Origin: Alistipes sp. An66
Lineage (GTDB): Bacteria; Bacteroidota; Bacteroidia; Bacteroidales; Rikenellaceae
Direction of reading: 5' to 3'
Assembly (NCBI RefSeq): GCF_002161445.1
Contig: NZ_NFHT01000004.1
Location: forward strand, 1 to 64,000
Length of the DNA stretch: 64,000 bases
Made by a program: the position numbers and the translations under genes. Shown here piece by piece: positions 53,090 to 62,462 of this stretch (the stretch's first letter is position 1; each line of letters starts with the position of its first letter). Below the pieces are notes generated by a model. That model was not told the DNA's origin. It saw only the letters and a program-made list of their open reading frames with translations, and searched no databases.

Positions 53090-53350
53090 TCAGAGCCGCG
53101 CGTCGGGCCCGCAGAGGAGCCATTCGAGGTCGATCTGCGGATAGCGGGCGTGGATCTTCCGCACGAGGTCGGCATCGAAGGGTCGCCGGCGGTGGCGGAC
53201 CTCCATGAAGGTGTTGAAATCGCAGCCGACCTCCCGGATGAAATCCCGGTGGGAGAGCCCCGACGCGCGCAGGACGAAATCGAGCCGTTCGTAGTCGTAG
53301 TAGAAGTTGTGGCTTCGCCCGTAGCAGGGAAATACGTTCCTGTCGTCCAT
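53090..53350 (-). CDS. Small helix-turn-helix regulator-like protein
   Basis: An 86-residue protein whose central part (YERLDFVLRASGLSHRDF, then VGCDFNTFMEVRHRRRP) resembles an XRE/phage-repressor helix-turn-helix, followed by DLEWLLCG, a C-terminal motif common in Bacteroidetes XRE-type proteins. Target unknown. The frame stays open upstream; an ATG at 53449 would give 119 residues. 53350 is preferred because the extra residues are not domain-like. A promoter at 53589-53618 faces this gene with a ~235-nt leader. Confidence 0.6.
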   Translation of the reverse strand: MDDRNVFPCYGRSHNFYYDYERLDFVLRASGLSHRDFIREVGCDFNTFMEVRHRRRPFDADLVRKIHARYPQIDLEWLLCGPDARL

Positions 53351-53588
53351 GGTTTCAAGGTTTTGTGCGCCGACAAAAGACGAACGCGGACTACTGTTAT
53401 TTGCCAATTGGGAAGGCTCTGGGAGGCCCTGAATCTGACAAACACACATAGCCCGCGCCGTATAGACGAAGGAACAACGTCCATGCCATACGACGCGAGC
53501 GCCGCAGGGCTGGATGTGTTTGACCTGATTCAGAGAATTTCCCAGATTTTCCAATCGGTCAATAAAATCCGCTCGTGCGGATCTTCGG

Positions 53589-53618
53589 CAAAGATAGGAA
53601 AAAAACGGATTCGGACAA
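53589..53618 (-). promoter_or_regulatory. Reverse promoter toward the HTH gene
   Basis: Reverse strand: TTG (53618-53616), 19-bp spacer, TATCTTTG (53596-53589). Confidence 0.6.
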
Positions 53619-53697
53619 TCTTTTCCCCGGAAAATCCCCTCCCGAACACTTTTCATCCCTCCCGAATGCCGTTTTCGACCAAAAAAAGTCCGTTGAA

Positions 53698-53730
53698 TTT
53701 TGGGGATTCCCAAAGATTCGCCTATCTTTG
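53698..53730 (+). promoter_or_regulatory. Promoter for the methylmalonyl-CoA epimerase/decarboxylase operon
   Basis: TTTTG at 53698-53702, 20-bp spacer, TATCTTTG at 53723-53730; ATG 67 nt downstream. Confidence 0.7.
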
Positions 53731-53797
53731 TGTTCGCAAAATAACAACGTCCGAAATACCACAAAAACAATCAACCAAATTCAAATTCCATTTTGTT

Positions 53798-54208
53798 ATG
53801 AAAGTTTCTCATATCGAGCATCTTGGCGTCGCCGTGAAGAGCCTTGATGAAGCCATTCCCTACTGGGAGAACGTACTGGGCCTGAAATGCTATGCCATCG
53901 AGGAGGTTGCCGACCAGAAGGTCCGCACGGCCTTCTTCATGCTCGGCCAGACCAAAATCGAGCTGCTGGAACCCACCTCGGAGGATTCGACCATCGCCAA
54001 GTACATCGAGAACCGCGGCGTCGGCATCCACCACATGGCGCTGGCCTGCGAGAATATCGAGGAGCAGCTGGCCGATGCCGAATCGAAGGGCATCCGCCTG
54101 ATCGACAAGACCCCGCGCAAGGGCGCCGAAGGACTGACGATCGCCTTCCTGCACCCGAAGTCGACCCAGGGCATTCTGACCGAACTCTGCGAGAACAAGA
54201 ACAAATAA
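53798..54208 (+). CDS. mce: Methylmalonyl-CoA epimerase
   Basis: Interconverts (R)- and (S)-methylmalonyl-CoA so that the mutase product can be decarboxylated. The 136-residue glyoxalase-fold protein has metal-site His in IEHLGVAV and GIHHMALA, and Glu in the C-terminal strand [14 protein letters not shown]. It starts the operon mce-mmdA-oadG-biotin carrier-oadB. Confidence 0.94.
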   Translation: MKVSHIEHLGVAVKSLDEAIPYWENVLGLKCYAIEEVADQKVRTAFFMLGQTKIELLEPTSEDSTIAKYIENRGVGIHHMALACENIEEQLADAESKGIRLIDKTPRKGAEGLTIAFLHPKSTQGILTELCENKNK

Positions 54209-54281
54209 CAACAACGATTCCGTTGCGGAACACCCCCGCCCGTCGGGTCCGGGGGCTCTCCGGACGGACAATATCATCACT

Positions 54282-55847
54282 ATGAGCCAAATTCAGGAAA
54301 AGATCAAACAGCTGATCGACAACCGCGAAACGGCCCGCATGGGCGGCGGCCAGAAGGCGATCGACAAACAGCACGAAAAGGGCAAGTACACGGCCCGCGA
54401 ACGCATCCAGATGCTTCTCGACGAGGGCTCGTTCGAGGAGTTCGACATGTTCGTGACGCACCGCTGCTACGACTTCGGCATGGAGAAGAAACACTTCTTC
54501 GGCGACGGCGTGGTGACGGGTTACGGTACGATCGGCGGACGTCTGGTCTACGTCTTCGCACAGGACTTCACCGTGACGGCCGGATCGCTCTCGCTGTCGA
54601 TGTCGGACAAGATCTGCAAGGTCATGGACATGGCCCTGCGCAACGGTGCCCCCTGCATCGGCATGAACGACTCGGGCGGCGCCCGCATCCAGGAGGGTGT
54701 CAACGCCCTGGCCGGCTATGCCAACATCTTCCAGCGCAACGTGATGTCGTCGGGCGTCATCCCGCAGATTTCGGCCATCTTCGGCCCCTGCGCCGGCGGT
54801 GCGGTCTACTCGCCCGCGCTGACCGACTTCATCATCATGAAGAAGGAGACCTCGAACATGTTCCTCACGGGTCCGAAGGTCGTGAAGACCGTCACGGGCG
54901 AGGACGTGACGCAGGAGCAGCTCGGCGGCGCCACGATGCACACCACCAAGTCGGGTGTGGCGCAGTTCGCCGTCGATACCGAGGAGGAGGGTATCGAGCT
55001 GATCAAGAAGCTGATCTCCTACATGCCGCAGAACAACATGGAGGACGCTCCGCTGGCCGTCTGCACGGACAAGATCACCCGTCTGGAAGACTCGCTCAAC
55101 GACATCATCCCCGACAGCGCCAACAAACCCTATGACATGGCCGAGGTGATCCGCGCGATCGTCGACGACGGCGAGTATCTGGAATCGGCCGCCGGCTATG
55201 CCAAGAACATCATCACGTGCTTCGCGCGCTTCAACGGCCAGTCGGTGGGCATCATCGCCAACCAGCCGAAGTTCATGGCCGGCGTGCTGGACATCAACGC
55301 CAGCCGCAAGGCGGCGCGTTTCGTGCGCTTCTGCGACGCGTTCAACATTCCGATCGTGACGCTGGTGGACGTTCCGGGCTTCCTGCCGGGTACGACCCAG
55401 GAGTACGGCGGCGTGATCACGCACGGCGCCAAGCTGCTGTTCGCCTACTGCGAGGCTACGGTTCCGAAGATCACCGTGACGCTGCGCAAGGCCTACGGAG
55501 GCGCCTACATCGTGATGTCGTCGAAGCACATCCGCGGCGACATCAACTACGCCTGGCCGACGGCCGAGATCGCCGTGATGGGAGCCAGCGGCGCCGTCGA
55601 GGTGCTCTACGGCAAGGAGCTCAAAGAGCTGGCCGACAAACCCGAGGAGAAGGCCGCGTTCATCGCCGAGAAGGAGAAGGAGTACAACGACAAGTTCTCG
55701 AATCCCTACAACGCCGCCCGCTACGGCTACATCGACGACGTGATCGAACCGCGCAACACGCGTTTCCGCATCATCCGCGCATTGCAGTCGCTGGCCACGA
55801 AGCGTTTGCAGAACCCGCCCAAGAAGCACTCGAACATTCCTCTGTAA
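54282..55847 (+). CDS. mmdA: Methylmalonyl-CoA decarboxylase, carboxyltransferase (alpha) subunit
   Basis: Transfers CO2 from (S)-methylmalonyl-CoA to the biotin carrier, giving propionyl-CoA. The 521-residue protein has both halves of the biotin-dependent carboxyltransferase fold: [12 protein letters not shown] near 127 and the oxyanion-hole [15 protein letters not shown] near 167 in the N-half; [11 protein letters not shown] near 367 and AYGGAYIVM near 403 in the C-half. Family members also act in propionyl-CoA carboxylase, but the OadG/OadB-type neighbours fix the decarboxylase role. Confidence 0.93.
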   Translation: MSQIQEKIKQLIDNRETARMGGGQKAIDKQHEKGKYTARERIQMLLDEGSFEEFDMFVTHRCYDFGMEKKHFFGDGVVTGYGTIGGRLVYVFAQDFTVTAGSLSLSMSDKICKVMDMALRNGAPCIGMNDSGGARIQEGVNALAGYANIFQRNVMSSGVIPQISAIFGPCAGGAVYSPALTDFIIMKKETSNMFLTGPKVVKTVTGEDVTQEQLGGATMHTTKSGVAQFAVDTEEEGIELIKKLISYMPQNNMEDAPLAVCTDKITRLEDSLNDIIPDSANKPYDMAEVIRAIVDDGEYLESAAGYAKNIITCFARFNGQSVGIIANQPKFMAGVLDINASRKAARFVRFCDAFNIPIVTLVDVPGFLPGTTQEYGGVITHGAKLLFAYCEATVPKITVTLRKAYGGAYIVMSSKHIRGDINYAWPTAEIAVMGASGAVEVLYGKELKELADKPEEKAAFIAEKEKEYNDKFSNPYNAARYGYIDDVIEPRNTRFRIIRALQSLATKRLQNPPKKHSNIPL

Positions 55848-55867
55848 CGTTGTAAAAATCGGAAATC

Positions 55868-56212
55868 ATGATAATGCAAGCAGTAAGTTGGGGGTGGTCC
55901 GAGATCCTGTGGGTTTCGCTCATCGGGTTCGCACTGGTCTTCGTCCTGCTGATCGCGCTGATCTTCATCATGAAGGCCTTCGGGGCCTGCTTCCGGACGC
56001 GCACGGCAACCATCGGCAAGAAGCAGGTGGTTGCTCCGCAGCCGATGATCAGCCAGGAGGAGATCGCCGCGATCGCCACGGCGTTGAAAATCTACCGGAG
56101 CGCGCTGCACGACCGTGAGTCGGAAGTGGTGACGATCCTCAGCATCAAGCGGGCCTATTCGCCCTGGAATTCGAAAATTCACGGTTTAACCCAGCTCCCC
56201 GACCGGAAATAG
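55868..56212 (+). CDS. OadG-family subunit of the Na+-pumping decarboxylase
   Basis: A 114-residue protein with one N-terminal membrane helix (WVSLIGFALVFVLLIALIF) and a cytosolic tail. In related enzymes this delta/gamma subunit holds the complex together at the membrane. Placed between the carboxyltransferase and biotin-carrier genes. Confidence 0.85.
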   Translation: MIMQAVSWGWSEILWVSLIGFALVFVLLIALIFIMKAFGACFRTRTATIGKKQVVAPQPMISQEEIAAIATALKIYRSALHDRESEVVTILSIKRAYSPWNSKIHGLTQLPDRK

Positions 56213-56248
56213 CAGACCTTGTCGGAGCAAGTCAATCCAGAAACAACA

Positions 56249-56710
56249 ATGAAAGATTACTCACTGAAAATCAACGGACACAAATACAACGTCCAGATCG
56301 ACGACGTGAACGAGGACTCGACGGTAGCCCGCGTGAACGTCAACGGTGTGGACTACGAAGTGGAGATCGAGGGCGCGAAGTCGGTATCGGTCTCCAAGCC
56401 GCAGGTTGCCCCGGCTCCGAAGTCGGCCAACAGCGGCATGATCATGCCCTCGACGGCAACTCCCTCGCCGCGGCTGTCGGCGATTCCGCCCTCGTCGGGT
56501 TACAGCGTGAAGAGCCCGCTGCCGGGTACGGTGCTGGGCGTGAAGGTTGCCGTGGGCGACACGATCACGCAGGGCCAGACGCTCGTGGTGCTCGAAGCCA
56601 TGAAGATGGAGAACAATATCGACGCGGACCGCGGCGGCGTTGTGAAGCAGATTCTCGTGCAGCAGGGCGGTACGGTCATGGAAGGCGATACGTTACTTGT
56701 AATCGAATAG
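56249..56710 (+). CDS. Biotin carboxyl carrier subunit of methylmalonyl-CoA decarboxylase
   Basis: A 153-residue protein: an N-terminal OadA-like region, a flexible Pro/Ala/Ser linker (about 50-80) and the biotinyl domain with EAMKMEN, Lys119 being the biotin site. It shuttles CO2 from the MmdA subunit to the membrane beta subunit. ATG at 56249 was chosen over a TTG at 56219. Confidence 0.93.
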   Translation: MKDYSLKINGHKYNVQIDDVNEDSTVARVNVNGVDYEVEIEGAKSVSVSKPQVAPAPKSANSGMIMPSTATPSPRLSAIPPSSGYSVKSPLPGTVLGVKVAVGDTITQGQTLVVLEAMKMENNIDADRGGVVKQILVQQGGTVMEGDTLLVIE

Positions 56711-56714
56711 GCGT

Positions 56715-57959
56715 ATGTGGACCGCACTGACATCCAGTACCAATTTCGTGTTGGAGAGCCTGGAAACCTTCGCCGAATCGACGGGCGTTGCGGCGCTGTT
56801 CGAAGGCATGGGCTGGGGCAACGTGGCGATGATCGCCGTGGCGTTCGTGCTGCTCTACCTGGCCATCAAGCATAAGTTCGAGCCGCTGCTGCTGCTGACG
56901 ATCGCCTTCGGCATGCTGCTGACGAACCTCCCGGGTGCCAACATGTTCCATACCGAGCTCTTTGCCGGAGGACACGTCCACTGGACAAATGTTGTCTTGA
57001 ATAACGTGCAGACGGATAAGTCATTCGTCGATGTTGCCGGACTGCTCGACTACCTCTATCTGGGCGTTAAGCTGGGCATCTATCCGTGTCTGATCTTCGT
57101 GGGCGTGGGTGCGATGACCGACTTCGGGCCGCTGATCGCCAACCCGAAGAGTTTCCTGCTGGGCGCAGCCGCGCAGCTGGGCATCTTCCTGACGTTCATC
57201 GGGGCCTACGCGCTGGGCTTCTCGCCCGCGGAGGCCGCTTCGATCGGCATCATCGGCGGAGCCGACGGTCCGACGTCGATCTACCTGACGGCCATTCTGG
57301 CTCCGGACCTGCTGGGTCCGATCGCCGTGGCGGCCTACTCGTACATGGCCCTCGTGCCGGTGATCCAGCCGCCGATCATGCGCCTGCTCACCACCGAGAA
57401 GGAGCGCAAGATCAAGATGCGCCAGCTGCGTCCCGTCTCGAAGACCGAGAAGATCCTCTTCCCGCTGATCATCACGGTGATCATCGCCCTGCTGCTGCCG
57501 TCGGCCGCGCCGCTGGTGGGCAGCCTGATGCTGGGCAACCTGATGAAGGAGTGCGGGGTTGTGGACCGTTTGTCGAAGACCGTTCAGAACGAGATGATGA
57601 ACATCGTGGTGATCTTCCTGGGACTCACGGTGGGGGCCACGGCCACGGCCGAGGCGTTCATCAACGCGCGGACGCTGTTCATTCTGCTGCTGGGCGTGAT
57701 TGCGTTCAGTTTCGGGACGGCGGGCGGCGTCCTGTTGGCCAAGATTATGAACCTCTTCGCCAAGGACGGCAACAAGATCAACCCGCTGATCGGTTCGGCC
57801 GGCGTATCGGCCGTCCCGATGGCTGCGCGCGTATCGCAGACCGAGGGTCAGAAGGCCGATCCTTCGAACTTCCTGCTGATGCACGCCATGGGTCCGAACG
57901 TGGCCGGCGTGGTCGGCTCGGCGGTCGCTGCGGGTATCCTGCTCTCGTTCCTGGGATAG
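56715..57959 (+). CDS. Na+-translocating decarboxylase, beta subunit (OadB/MmdB)
   Basis: A 414-residue inner-membrane protein with about 9-10 helices that releases CO2 from carboxybiotin and pumps Na+ outwards. The conserved [14 protein letters not shown] loop near 179-192 contains the Asp essential for Na+ transport, and [13 protein letters not shown] near 272 is the second family signature. Starts 4 nt after the biotin carrier and closes the operon. Confidence 0.94.
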   Translation: MWTALTSSTNFVLESLETFAESTGVAALFEGMGWGNVAMIAVAFVLLYLAIKHKFEPLLLLTIAFGMLLTNLPGANMFHTELFAGGHVHWTNVVLNNVQTDKSFVDVAGLLDYLYLGVKLGIYPCLIFVGVGAMTDFGPLIANPKSFLLGAAAQLGIFLTFIGAYALGFSPAEAASIGIIGGADGPTSIYLTAILAPDLLGPIAVAAYSYMALVPVIQPPIMRLLTTEKERKIKMRQLRPVSKTEKILFPLIITVIIALLLPSAAPLVGSLMLGNLMKECGVVDRLSKTVQNEMMNIVVIFLGLTVGATATAEAFINARTLFILLLGVIAFSFGTAGGVLLAKIMNLFAKDGNKINPLIGSAGVSAVPMAARVSQTEGQKADPSNFLLMHAMGPNVAGVVGSAVAAGILLSFLG

Positions 57960-57978
57960 GGATCCGCCTTGAATATGA

Positions 57979-58019
57979 ATCCGGGGCCGATGTCAAGGAC
58001 GTCGGCCCCGGATCTTTTT
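57979..58019 (+). terminator. Terminator of the decarboxylase operon
   Basis: 12-bp perfect stem (57979-57990 with 58002-58013) followed by CTTTTTG. Confidence 0.88.
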
Positions 58020-58126
58020 GTCAGTGTCAGATGTTTCTCTGCCCCTCCTTTCCTCGTATGGGCGGGGCCTTTCGGGTCGGAAAATCCCCGGGATGAAAAA
58101 TATTTGCGAAATGATTTTCAACCTGT

Positions 58127-58157
58127 TTTGCAGAACCAAAACTTTTTCGTACCTTTG
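58127..58157 (+). promoter_or_regulatory. Promoter for rplM-rpsI
   Basis: TTTG at 58127-58130, 19-bp spacer, TACCTTTG at 58150-58157: an exact consensus match, 50 nt before the ATG. Confidence 0.78.
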
Positions 58158-58207
58158 CGCACCCGCAAAGTGCGGGAAACGGATTACAACAAGTTAAATT
58201 AAACGTA

Positions 58208-58663
58208 ATGGATTCTTTAAGCTACAAGACTATCTCGGCCAACGCCTCGACCGTCACCAAGGAATGGGTGGTGATCGACGCGACGAACGAGGTACTGGGA
58301 CGTCTTGCATCGCAGGTCGCGAAGATCCTCCGAGGCAAGAACAAGCCCTGCTACACGCCCCATGCGGATTGCGGTGATTATGTCATCGTCATCAACGCGG
58401 AGAAGGTGAAGCTCACGGGCAACAAGATGACCGACAAGGTCTACACACGCCACACCGGGTATCCGGGCGGCCAGCGCTACGCCACGCCGGCCGACTACCT
58501 GGCCAAAAAACCGACGTTCCTCATCGAAAAGGCCGTCAAGGGAATGCTTCCCAAAACCCGCCTGGGTGAGAAACTGCTCACGAACCTGAAGGTTTATGCC
58601 GGAGCGGAGCATCCGCACGCCGCACAGAACCCGAAGACCATTAAATTAAACGAGATCAAGTAA
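58208..58663 (+). CDS. rplM: 50S ribosomal protein L13
   Basis: A 151-residue ribosomal protein of standard length, with WVVIDATNEVLGRLAS near 20 and KAVKGMLPKTRLGEKL near 110. Pairs with rpsI (7-nt gap), the usual bacterial order. Confidence 0.98.
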   Translation: MDSLSYKTISANASTVTKEWVVIDATNEVLGRLASQVAKILRGKNKPCYTPHADCGDYVIVINAEKVKLTGNKMTDKVYTRHTGYPGGQRYATPADYLAKKPTFLIEKAVKGMLPKTRLGEKLLTNLKVYAGAEHPHAAQNPKTIKLNEIK

Positions 58664-58670
58664 GAGAGTT

Positions 58671-59057
58671 ATGGAAGTTGTAAACACCGTAGGTCGTCGT
58701 AAGGCCGCTGTGGCTCGCGTATTCGTGAAGCCGGGTAAGGGTCAGATTACAATCAACCACAAGGAGCTCGCCGTCTATTTCCCGCTCGAAATTCTCCAAT
58801 TCCAGGTCAAGCAGCCGCTGCTGGCCACGAATACTGCCGAGAGCTACGACATCACCATCAACCTCGATGGCGGTGGCATCAAGGGACAGGCCGAGGCCGC
58901 TCGTCTGGGTATCGCTCGCGCACTGTGCGAGATCGACGCCGAGATGCGCCCCGTGCTGAAAAAGGCCGGCTTCCTGACGCGCGATCCCCGCGAGGTTGAG
59001 CGTAAGAAGCCCGGACAGCCCGGAGCACGTCGCAAGTTCCAGTTCAGCAAGCGTTAA
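58671..59057 (+). CDS. rpsI: 30S ribosomal protein S9
   Basis: A 128-residue protein starting NTVGRRKAAVARVFVKPG and ending with the basic KFQFSKR tail that reaches the ribosomal P site. Complete and typical. Confidence 0.98.
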   Translation: MEVVNTVGRRKAAVARVFVKPGKGQITINHKELAVYFPLEILQFQVKQPLLATNTAESYDITINLDGGGIKGQAEAARLGIARALCEIDAEMRPVLKKAGFLTRDPREVERKKPGQPGARRKFQFSKR

Positions 59058-59136
59058 TACGCACGACCGGAATTTCGGCAACGCACGGCGCCGGTTTTCA
59101 AATCGGGAGGACTACGGATTATTTATATATATGTAT

Positions 59137-59144
59137 TACCTTTC
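59137..59144 (+). promoter_or_regulatory. Possible -7 element for rpsB-tsf
   Basis: TACCTTTC within an AT-rich stretch, about 100 nt before rpsB; one mismatch and no clear -33 element. The leader could hold an S2 autoregulatory structure, which I could not confirm. Confidence 0.35.
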
Positions 59145-59241
59145 GGTTGCCGCGCCGCGGAAAACTCCCGGGATCGGACATGCCGCTACCCGCCGGAGTT
59201 GAAGAAAAGAGAATTAGAATCAATTAACGAAACGAATTAAA

Positions 59242-60138
59242 ATGTCACGTACAGATTTTAATACATTACTGGAAGCCGGTGCGCACTTCGGACACCTGAA
59301 GCGCAAATGGAACCCGAAAATGGCTCCTTACATCTTCATGGAGAAGAACGGCATCCACATCATCGACCTGCACAAGACGGTGCTGAAAGTCGATGAGGCT
59401 GCGTCGGCCCTGAAACAGATCGCCAAGAGCGGTCGCCGGGTGCTGTTCGTAGCCACGAAGAAACAGGCCAAGGAGATTGTTGCCGAAAAGGTGGCAGCCG
59501 TCGGTATGCCCTACGTCACGGAGCGTTGGGCAGGCGGTATGCTGACCAACTTCCCCACCATACGTAAAGCCGTCAAGAAGATGGCCACCATCGACAAGAT
59601 GACCAACGACGGCACGTTCGATAATTTCTCGAAGCGCGAGAAACTCCAAATCGCCCGCCAGCGTGCGAAGCTGGAAAAGAACCTGGGTTCGATTGCGGAC
59701 CTGACGCGCCTTCCGGCCGCTCTGTTCGTCGTGGACGTACAGAAGGAGGCCAACGCCGTGAAGGAGGCCAAACGATTGAGCATCCCCGTTTTTGCCATGG
59801 TAGACACTTGTTGTGATCCGACCGACATTGATTACGTGATCCCGGCAAACGACGATGCAGCCAAATCCATCGCGGTGATCGTAGAGGCCATGTGCGCTGC
59901 CATCGCCGAGGGCACCGAGGAGCGCAAGCTCGAAAAGGAGAAGGAGGCCCAGGAGGCCGAGGCCGAAGGCGCCAAGAAGGAGGGCAAACCGCGCATCAAG
60001 AAGGCCGTGAAGGCTACGCTGGATGCCGAGGAGGCCGCCGTAGCTGATGTGGTAGCCGCCGTGGAGACTCCCTATGAGGAGCCCGCAACGGAGCAGGCCG
60101 CACCTGTCGAGGAGGCAGCAGAGGCCAAGGCCGAGTAA
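59242..60138 (+). CDS. rpsB: 30S ribosomal protein S2 with acidic/alanine-rich tail
   Basis: The first ~235 residues are a standard S2 (HFGHLKRKWNPKMAPYIF near 16; PAAL-FVVDVQKEANAVKEAKRLSIP near 162). The protein is 298 residues because of a Glu/Ala/Lys-rich tail of ~60 residues, a common feature in Bacteroidetes S2. Followed by tsf with a 36-nt gap. Confidence 0.97.
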   Translation: MSRTDFNTLLEAGAHFGHLKRKWNPKMAPYIFMEKNGIHIIDLHKTVLKVDEAASALKQIAKSGRRVLFVATKKQAKEIVAEKVAAVGMPYVTERWAGGMLTNFPTIRKAVKKMATIDKMTNDGTFDNFSKREKLQIARQRAKLEKNLGSIADLTRLPAALFVVDVQKEANAVKEAKRLSIPVFAMVDTCCDPTDIDYVIPANDDAAKSIAVIVEAMCAAIAEGTEERKLEKEKEAQEAEAEGAKKEGKPRIKKAVKATLDAEEAAVADVVAAVETPYEEPATEQAAPVEEAAEAKAE

Positions 60139-60174
60139 TTGCAAAGTAGAAACAATCGAAAAAGTACAAAGACT

Positions 60175-61005
60175 ATGGAAATCAAAGCTGCTGATGTAAT
60201 GAAGCTCCGCAAGATGACCGGTGCCGGCATGATGGACTGCAAGAAGGCCCTGATCGAGGCAGAAGGCGACTATGCGCGGGCCCAGGACATTATCCGCGAG
60301 AAGGGCAAGCTTGTCGTGGCAAAGCGTGCGGATCGCACGGCGTCGGAGGGCGTTGTCGTAACGAAGATCGTGGGTCAGAAGGCCTATATTCTCTGCCTGG
60401 CGTGCGAGACGGACTTCGTAGCCCAGAATGCCGAGTATACGGCTTCGGCCGAGGCCATGCTGGAGGTTGCTGTGGCCGCCGATGCCGCCGACCGCGACGC
60501 ACTGCTGGCCACGAAGAACGCCGAGGGCCATACCGTCGAGGAGATGGTTACCGAGAAGTCGGGCCAGACGGGCGAGAAGATCGAACTGGCCTACTATGCC
60601 CGGATCGAGGCTCCCTACTGCGCCGCATACGTTCACTTCAACAAGAAGCTGGGCACGCTGCTGGGCTTCAACAAGGAGGTTCCGGCGGAGGTCGCTCACG
60701 TGGTAGCGATGCAGGCTACGGCAATGGCTCCGGTCTCGATTTCGGAGGCCGACTGCCCGGCCGAGGTTGTCGAGCACGAGCGCAAGATCGCCGTGGAGGC
60801 CATGAAGCAGGATCCGAAGAACGCCAACAAGCCGGAGGCCATTCTGGAAAAGATCGCCGAGGGCAAGATGCGCAAGTTCTTCGAGGAGAACACGCTGCTG
60901 AACCAGCTGGTGGTAGGCGAGAAGGAGACGATCGCCGAGTACATCAGAAAGGCCGACAAGGATGCCACGGTAGTTGCCTACAAGCGCTTTGCACTGGGCG
61001 AGTAA
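60175..61005 (+). CDS. tsf: Elongation factor Ts
   Basis: Nucleotide exchange factor for EF-Tu. The 276-residue protein has the N-terminal UBA-like KLRKMTGAGMMDCKKAL near 10-26 and the core CETDFVAQNAE near 78. ATG at 60175 starts MEIKAADV; a TTG-led extension upstream is ignored. Confidence 0.97.
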   Translation: MEIKAADVMKLRKMTGAGMMDCKKALIEAEGDYARAQDIIREKGKLVVAKRADRTASEGVVVTKIVGQKAYILCLACETDFVAQNAEYTASAEAMLEVAVAADAADRDALLATKNAEGHTVEEMVTEKSGQTGEKIELAYYARIEAPYCAAYVHFNKKLGTLLGFNKEVPAEVAHVVAMQATAMAPVSISEADCPAEVVEHERKIAVEAMKQDPKNANKPEAILEKIAEGKMRKFFEENTLLNQLVVGEKETIAEYIRKADKDATVVAYKRFALGE

Positions 61006-61027
61006 TCGCGACCGCAACATCTGTCAG

Positions 61028-61060
61028 AAAACAGACCGGAGTCTCCTCCGGTCTGTTTTT
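61028..61060. terminator. Terminator of rpsB-tsf
   Basis: 13-bp perfect stem (61028-61040 with 61047-61059) around GTCTCC followed by T-rich sequence; A run on the other side allows reverse use for the converging peptidase gene. Confidence 0.9.
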
Positions 61061-61080
61061 GTTTTTCGGGTGCGTGGCGG

Positions 61081-61488
61081 TCAGCGGAGAATCCGCCGAA
61101 GCAGGCGCAGCGGATAGCAGCGGAGGGGGCCGAGAAGCATCCAGATCCGGGCCAGCAGCAGGTGGAGGGGTGTGCATTCTACGGTTCCGCAGATCCGCTC
61201 GCGGGGCACGGATTCCCGGCCGAAGGGGTTTCCGTCGCCGCGGAGGAGGATTCTTGTGCTTCCGACCTGCGCGATGCGGTGGATGACGAACTGCCCGGAG
61301 TCGGTTTCGGCCAGCACGACGTGCCCGCACCGCAGGTCGCCGTTGCGCAGGGGCCGCAGACGGATCCGTTCGCCGCTGCGGAAGAAGGGGAGCATGCTCT
61401 GGCCTTCGATGCGGATTGAGACTTCGTGCCCTTCGGCCAGCAGTTGCCGGATCATGCGGAAGGCGGGGCGGTTGGGGAGTGTTTTCAT
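61081..61488 (-). CDS. S24/S26-family peptidase-like protein
   Basis: A 135-residue protein with the signal-peptidase/LexA-like core: IEGQSMLPFFRSGERIRLRP with the candidate nucleophile Ser31, VVLAETDSGQFVIHRIAQ with His70 where many SPases carry Lys (ER-type enzymes use His), and LLRGDGN. C-terminal hydrophobic/Arg-rich helices (about 105-135) may attach it to the membrane. It overlaps the HPr-kinase-like gene by four bases (ATGA) and is last in a peptide-processing-like transcript. Substrate unknown. Confidence 0.75.
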   Translation of the reverse strand: MKTLPNRPAFRMIRQLLAEGHEVSIRIEGQSMLPFFRSGERIRLRPLRNGDLRCGHVVLAETDSGQFVIHRIAQVGSTRILLRGDGNPFGRESVPRERICGTVECTPLHLLLARIWMLLGPLRCYPLRLLRRILR

Positions 61489-62459
61489 GGCTGCGGGGTG
61501 TGAATTGCGGACGGATTGGCAGCCTGCGGGCATTCTCCGGACGTTGGGCGTCCGAAAACGGTGTCGCAGACCAACCGGGCGGCATCGGCATCGGGGCGGC
61601 ATTCCAGCCGGAAGACCGGCACCTGTCCGATCATCTGCATGAGCGTTTCGCAGATGCTTTCGCGCAGCTCCGTGTCACGGATGAATGCCGGAGGGACCGA
61701 AGGCAGGAGAGCTCCGAGCGCCTCGATTGGAGAAAGCTGCCGGATCCGGTTCCCAGGGGCCTGCACAAGCCGCACGATGGCGGCCACGGGTGCGGATTCA
61801 TTGCGGTAGCAGGGGACCTTCCCGCTCCACGGAGATCCCCAGACGCGGACCGCACCTTCCGTAAGCCCGAGGATGGGGCTGTCATCGTTGAGCAGGGATG
61901 TGCCGGGGATGTGCCGGCACCAAAGTCGGCTGTGGGTGCTTTTCCCGGTTCCGGACTCTCCGAGAAAGAGAAGCCCGGCGTCGCGGTACCGGATTGCGGA
62001 GGCATGGATCGCTATGGCATTGCGGCGCAGAGCCGCCAGATTGAAGAGCATCCAGACGCCGAACCGGAACAGGGCGGGGTGGTGATGGATGGAGAAGTCG
62101 CATGAGGTACGGTCTCCGGTTTCGGATGTCCGGAAGCGGGCCGCAGGGGTTCCGTCGCGGGGAACCATTTCGAGCAGGAAACCGGCATTGTCACGTCCGA
62201 AACGACAGTCGGCTCCGGCATCGGGGAACTCGAACCGGTGCAGTTCCTGCCAGCCGGGGGCTGGATGGATGCGGGTGACGGCTCCCGGAATCAGCTCCGG
62301 CATGACTCCTTTACATTCCCGCGGGGCGACCTCGGGTCCTGCGCTCCTCGCCCGCCCGATCGGCTCCGCCACGGCAAACGGTCGTAATGCCTCGGCGAAA
62401 CGCCTCGGAATCAGCTCCTCCGGGAGCGAGATCCGTATGTCGGCAATGACGTATTCCAT
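61485..62459 (-). CDS. HPr-kinase-like P-loop protein
   Basis: A 324-residue protein. N-terminal ~130 residues are a beta-rich domain; then HASAIRYRDAGLLFLGESGTGKSTHSRLW near 151-179 with a Walker A motif, NDDSPIL near 190 and a Gly/Trp/Ser segment WGSPWSGK near 208, as in HPr kinase/phosphorylase C-domains. Free-standing HprK-like kinases occur in peptide natural product loci, where some phosphorylate the precursor peptide. No HPr or sugar PTS gene is nearby, which favours such a role over carbon control. Confidence 0.75.
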   Translation of the reverse strand: MEYVIADIRISLPEELIPRRFAEALRPFAVAEPIGRARSAGPEVAPRECKGVMPELIPGAVTRIHPAPGWQELHRFEFPDAGADCRFGRDNAGFLLEMVPRDGTPAARFRTSETGDRTSCDFSIHHHPALFRFGVWMLFNLAALRRNAIAIHASAIRYRDAGLLFLGESGTGKSTHSRLWCRHIPGTSLLNDDSPILGLTEGAVRVWGSPWSGKVPCYRNESAPVAAIVRLVQAPGNRIRQLSPIEALGALLPSVPPAFIRDTELRESICETLMQMIGQVPVFRLECRPDADAARLVCDTVFGRPTSGECPQAANPSAIHTPQP

Positions 62460-62462
62460 CGT

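Larger units (their letters stand above)
53351..53797. other. Divergent control region between the HTH gene and the mce operon
   Basis: About 450 bases holding back-to-back promoters (53589-53618 reverse, 53698-53730 forward). No RNA gene or other element is recognised. Confidence 0.6.
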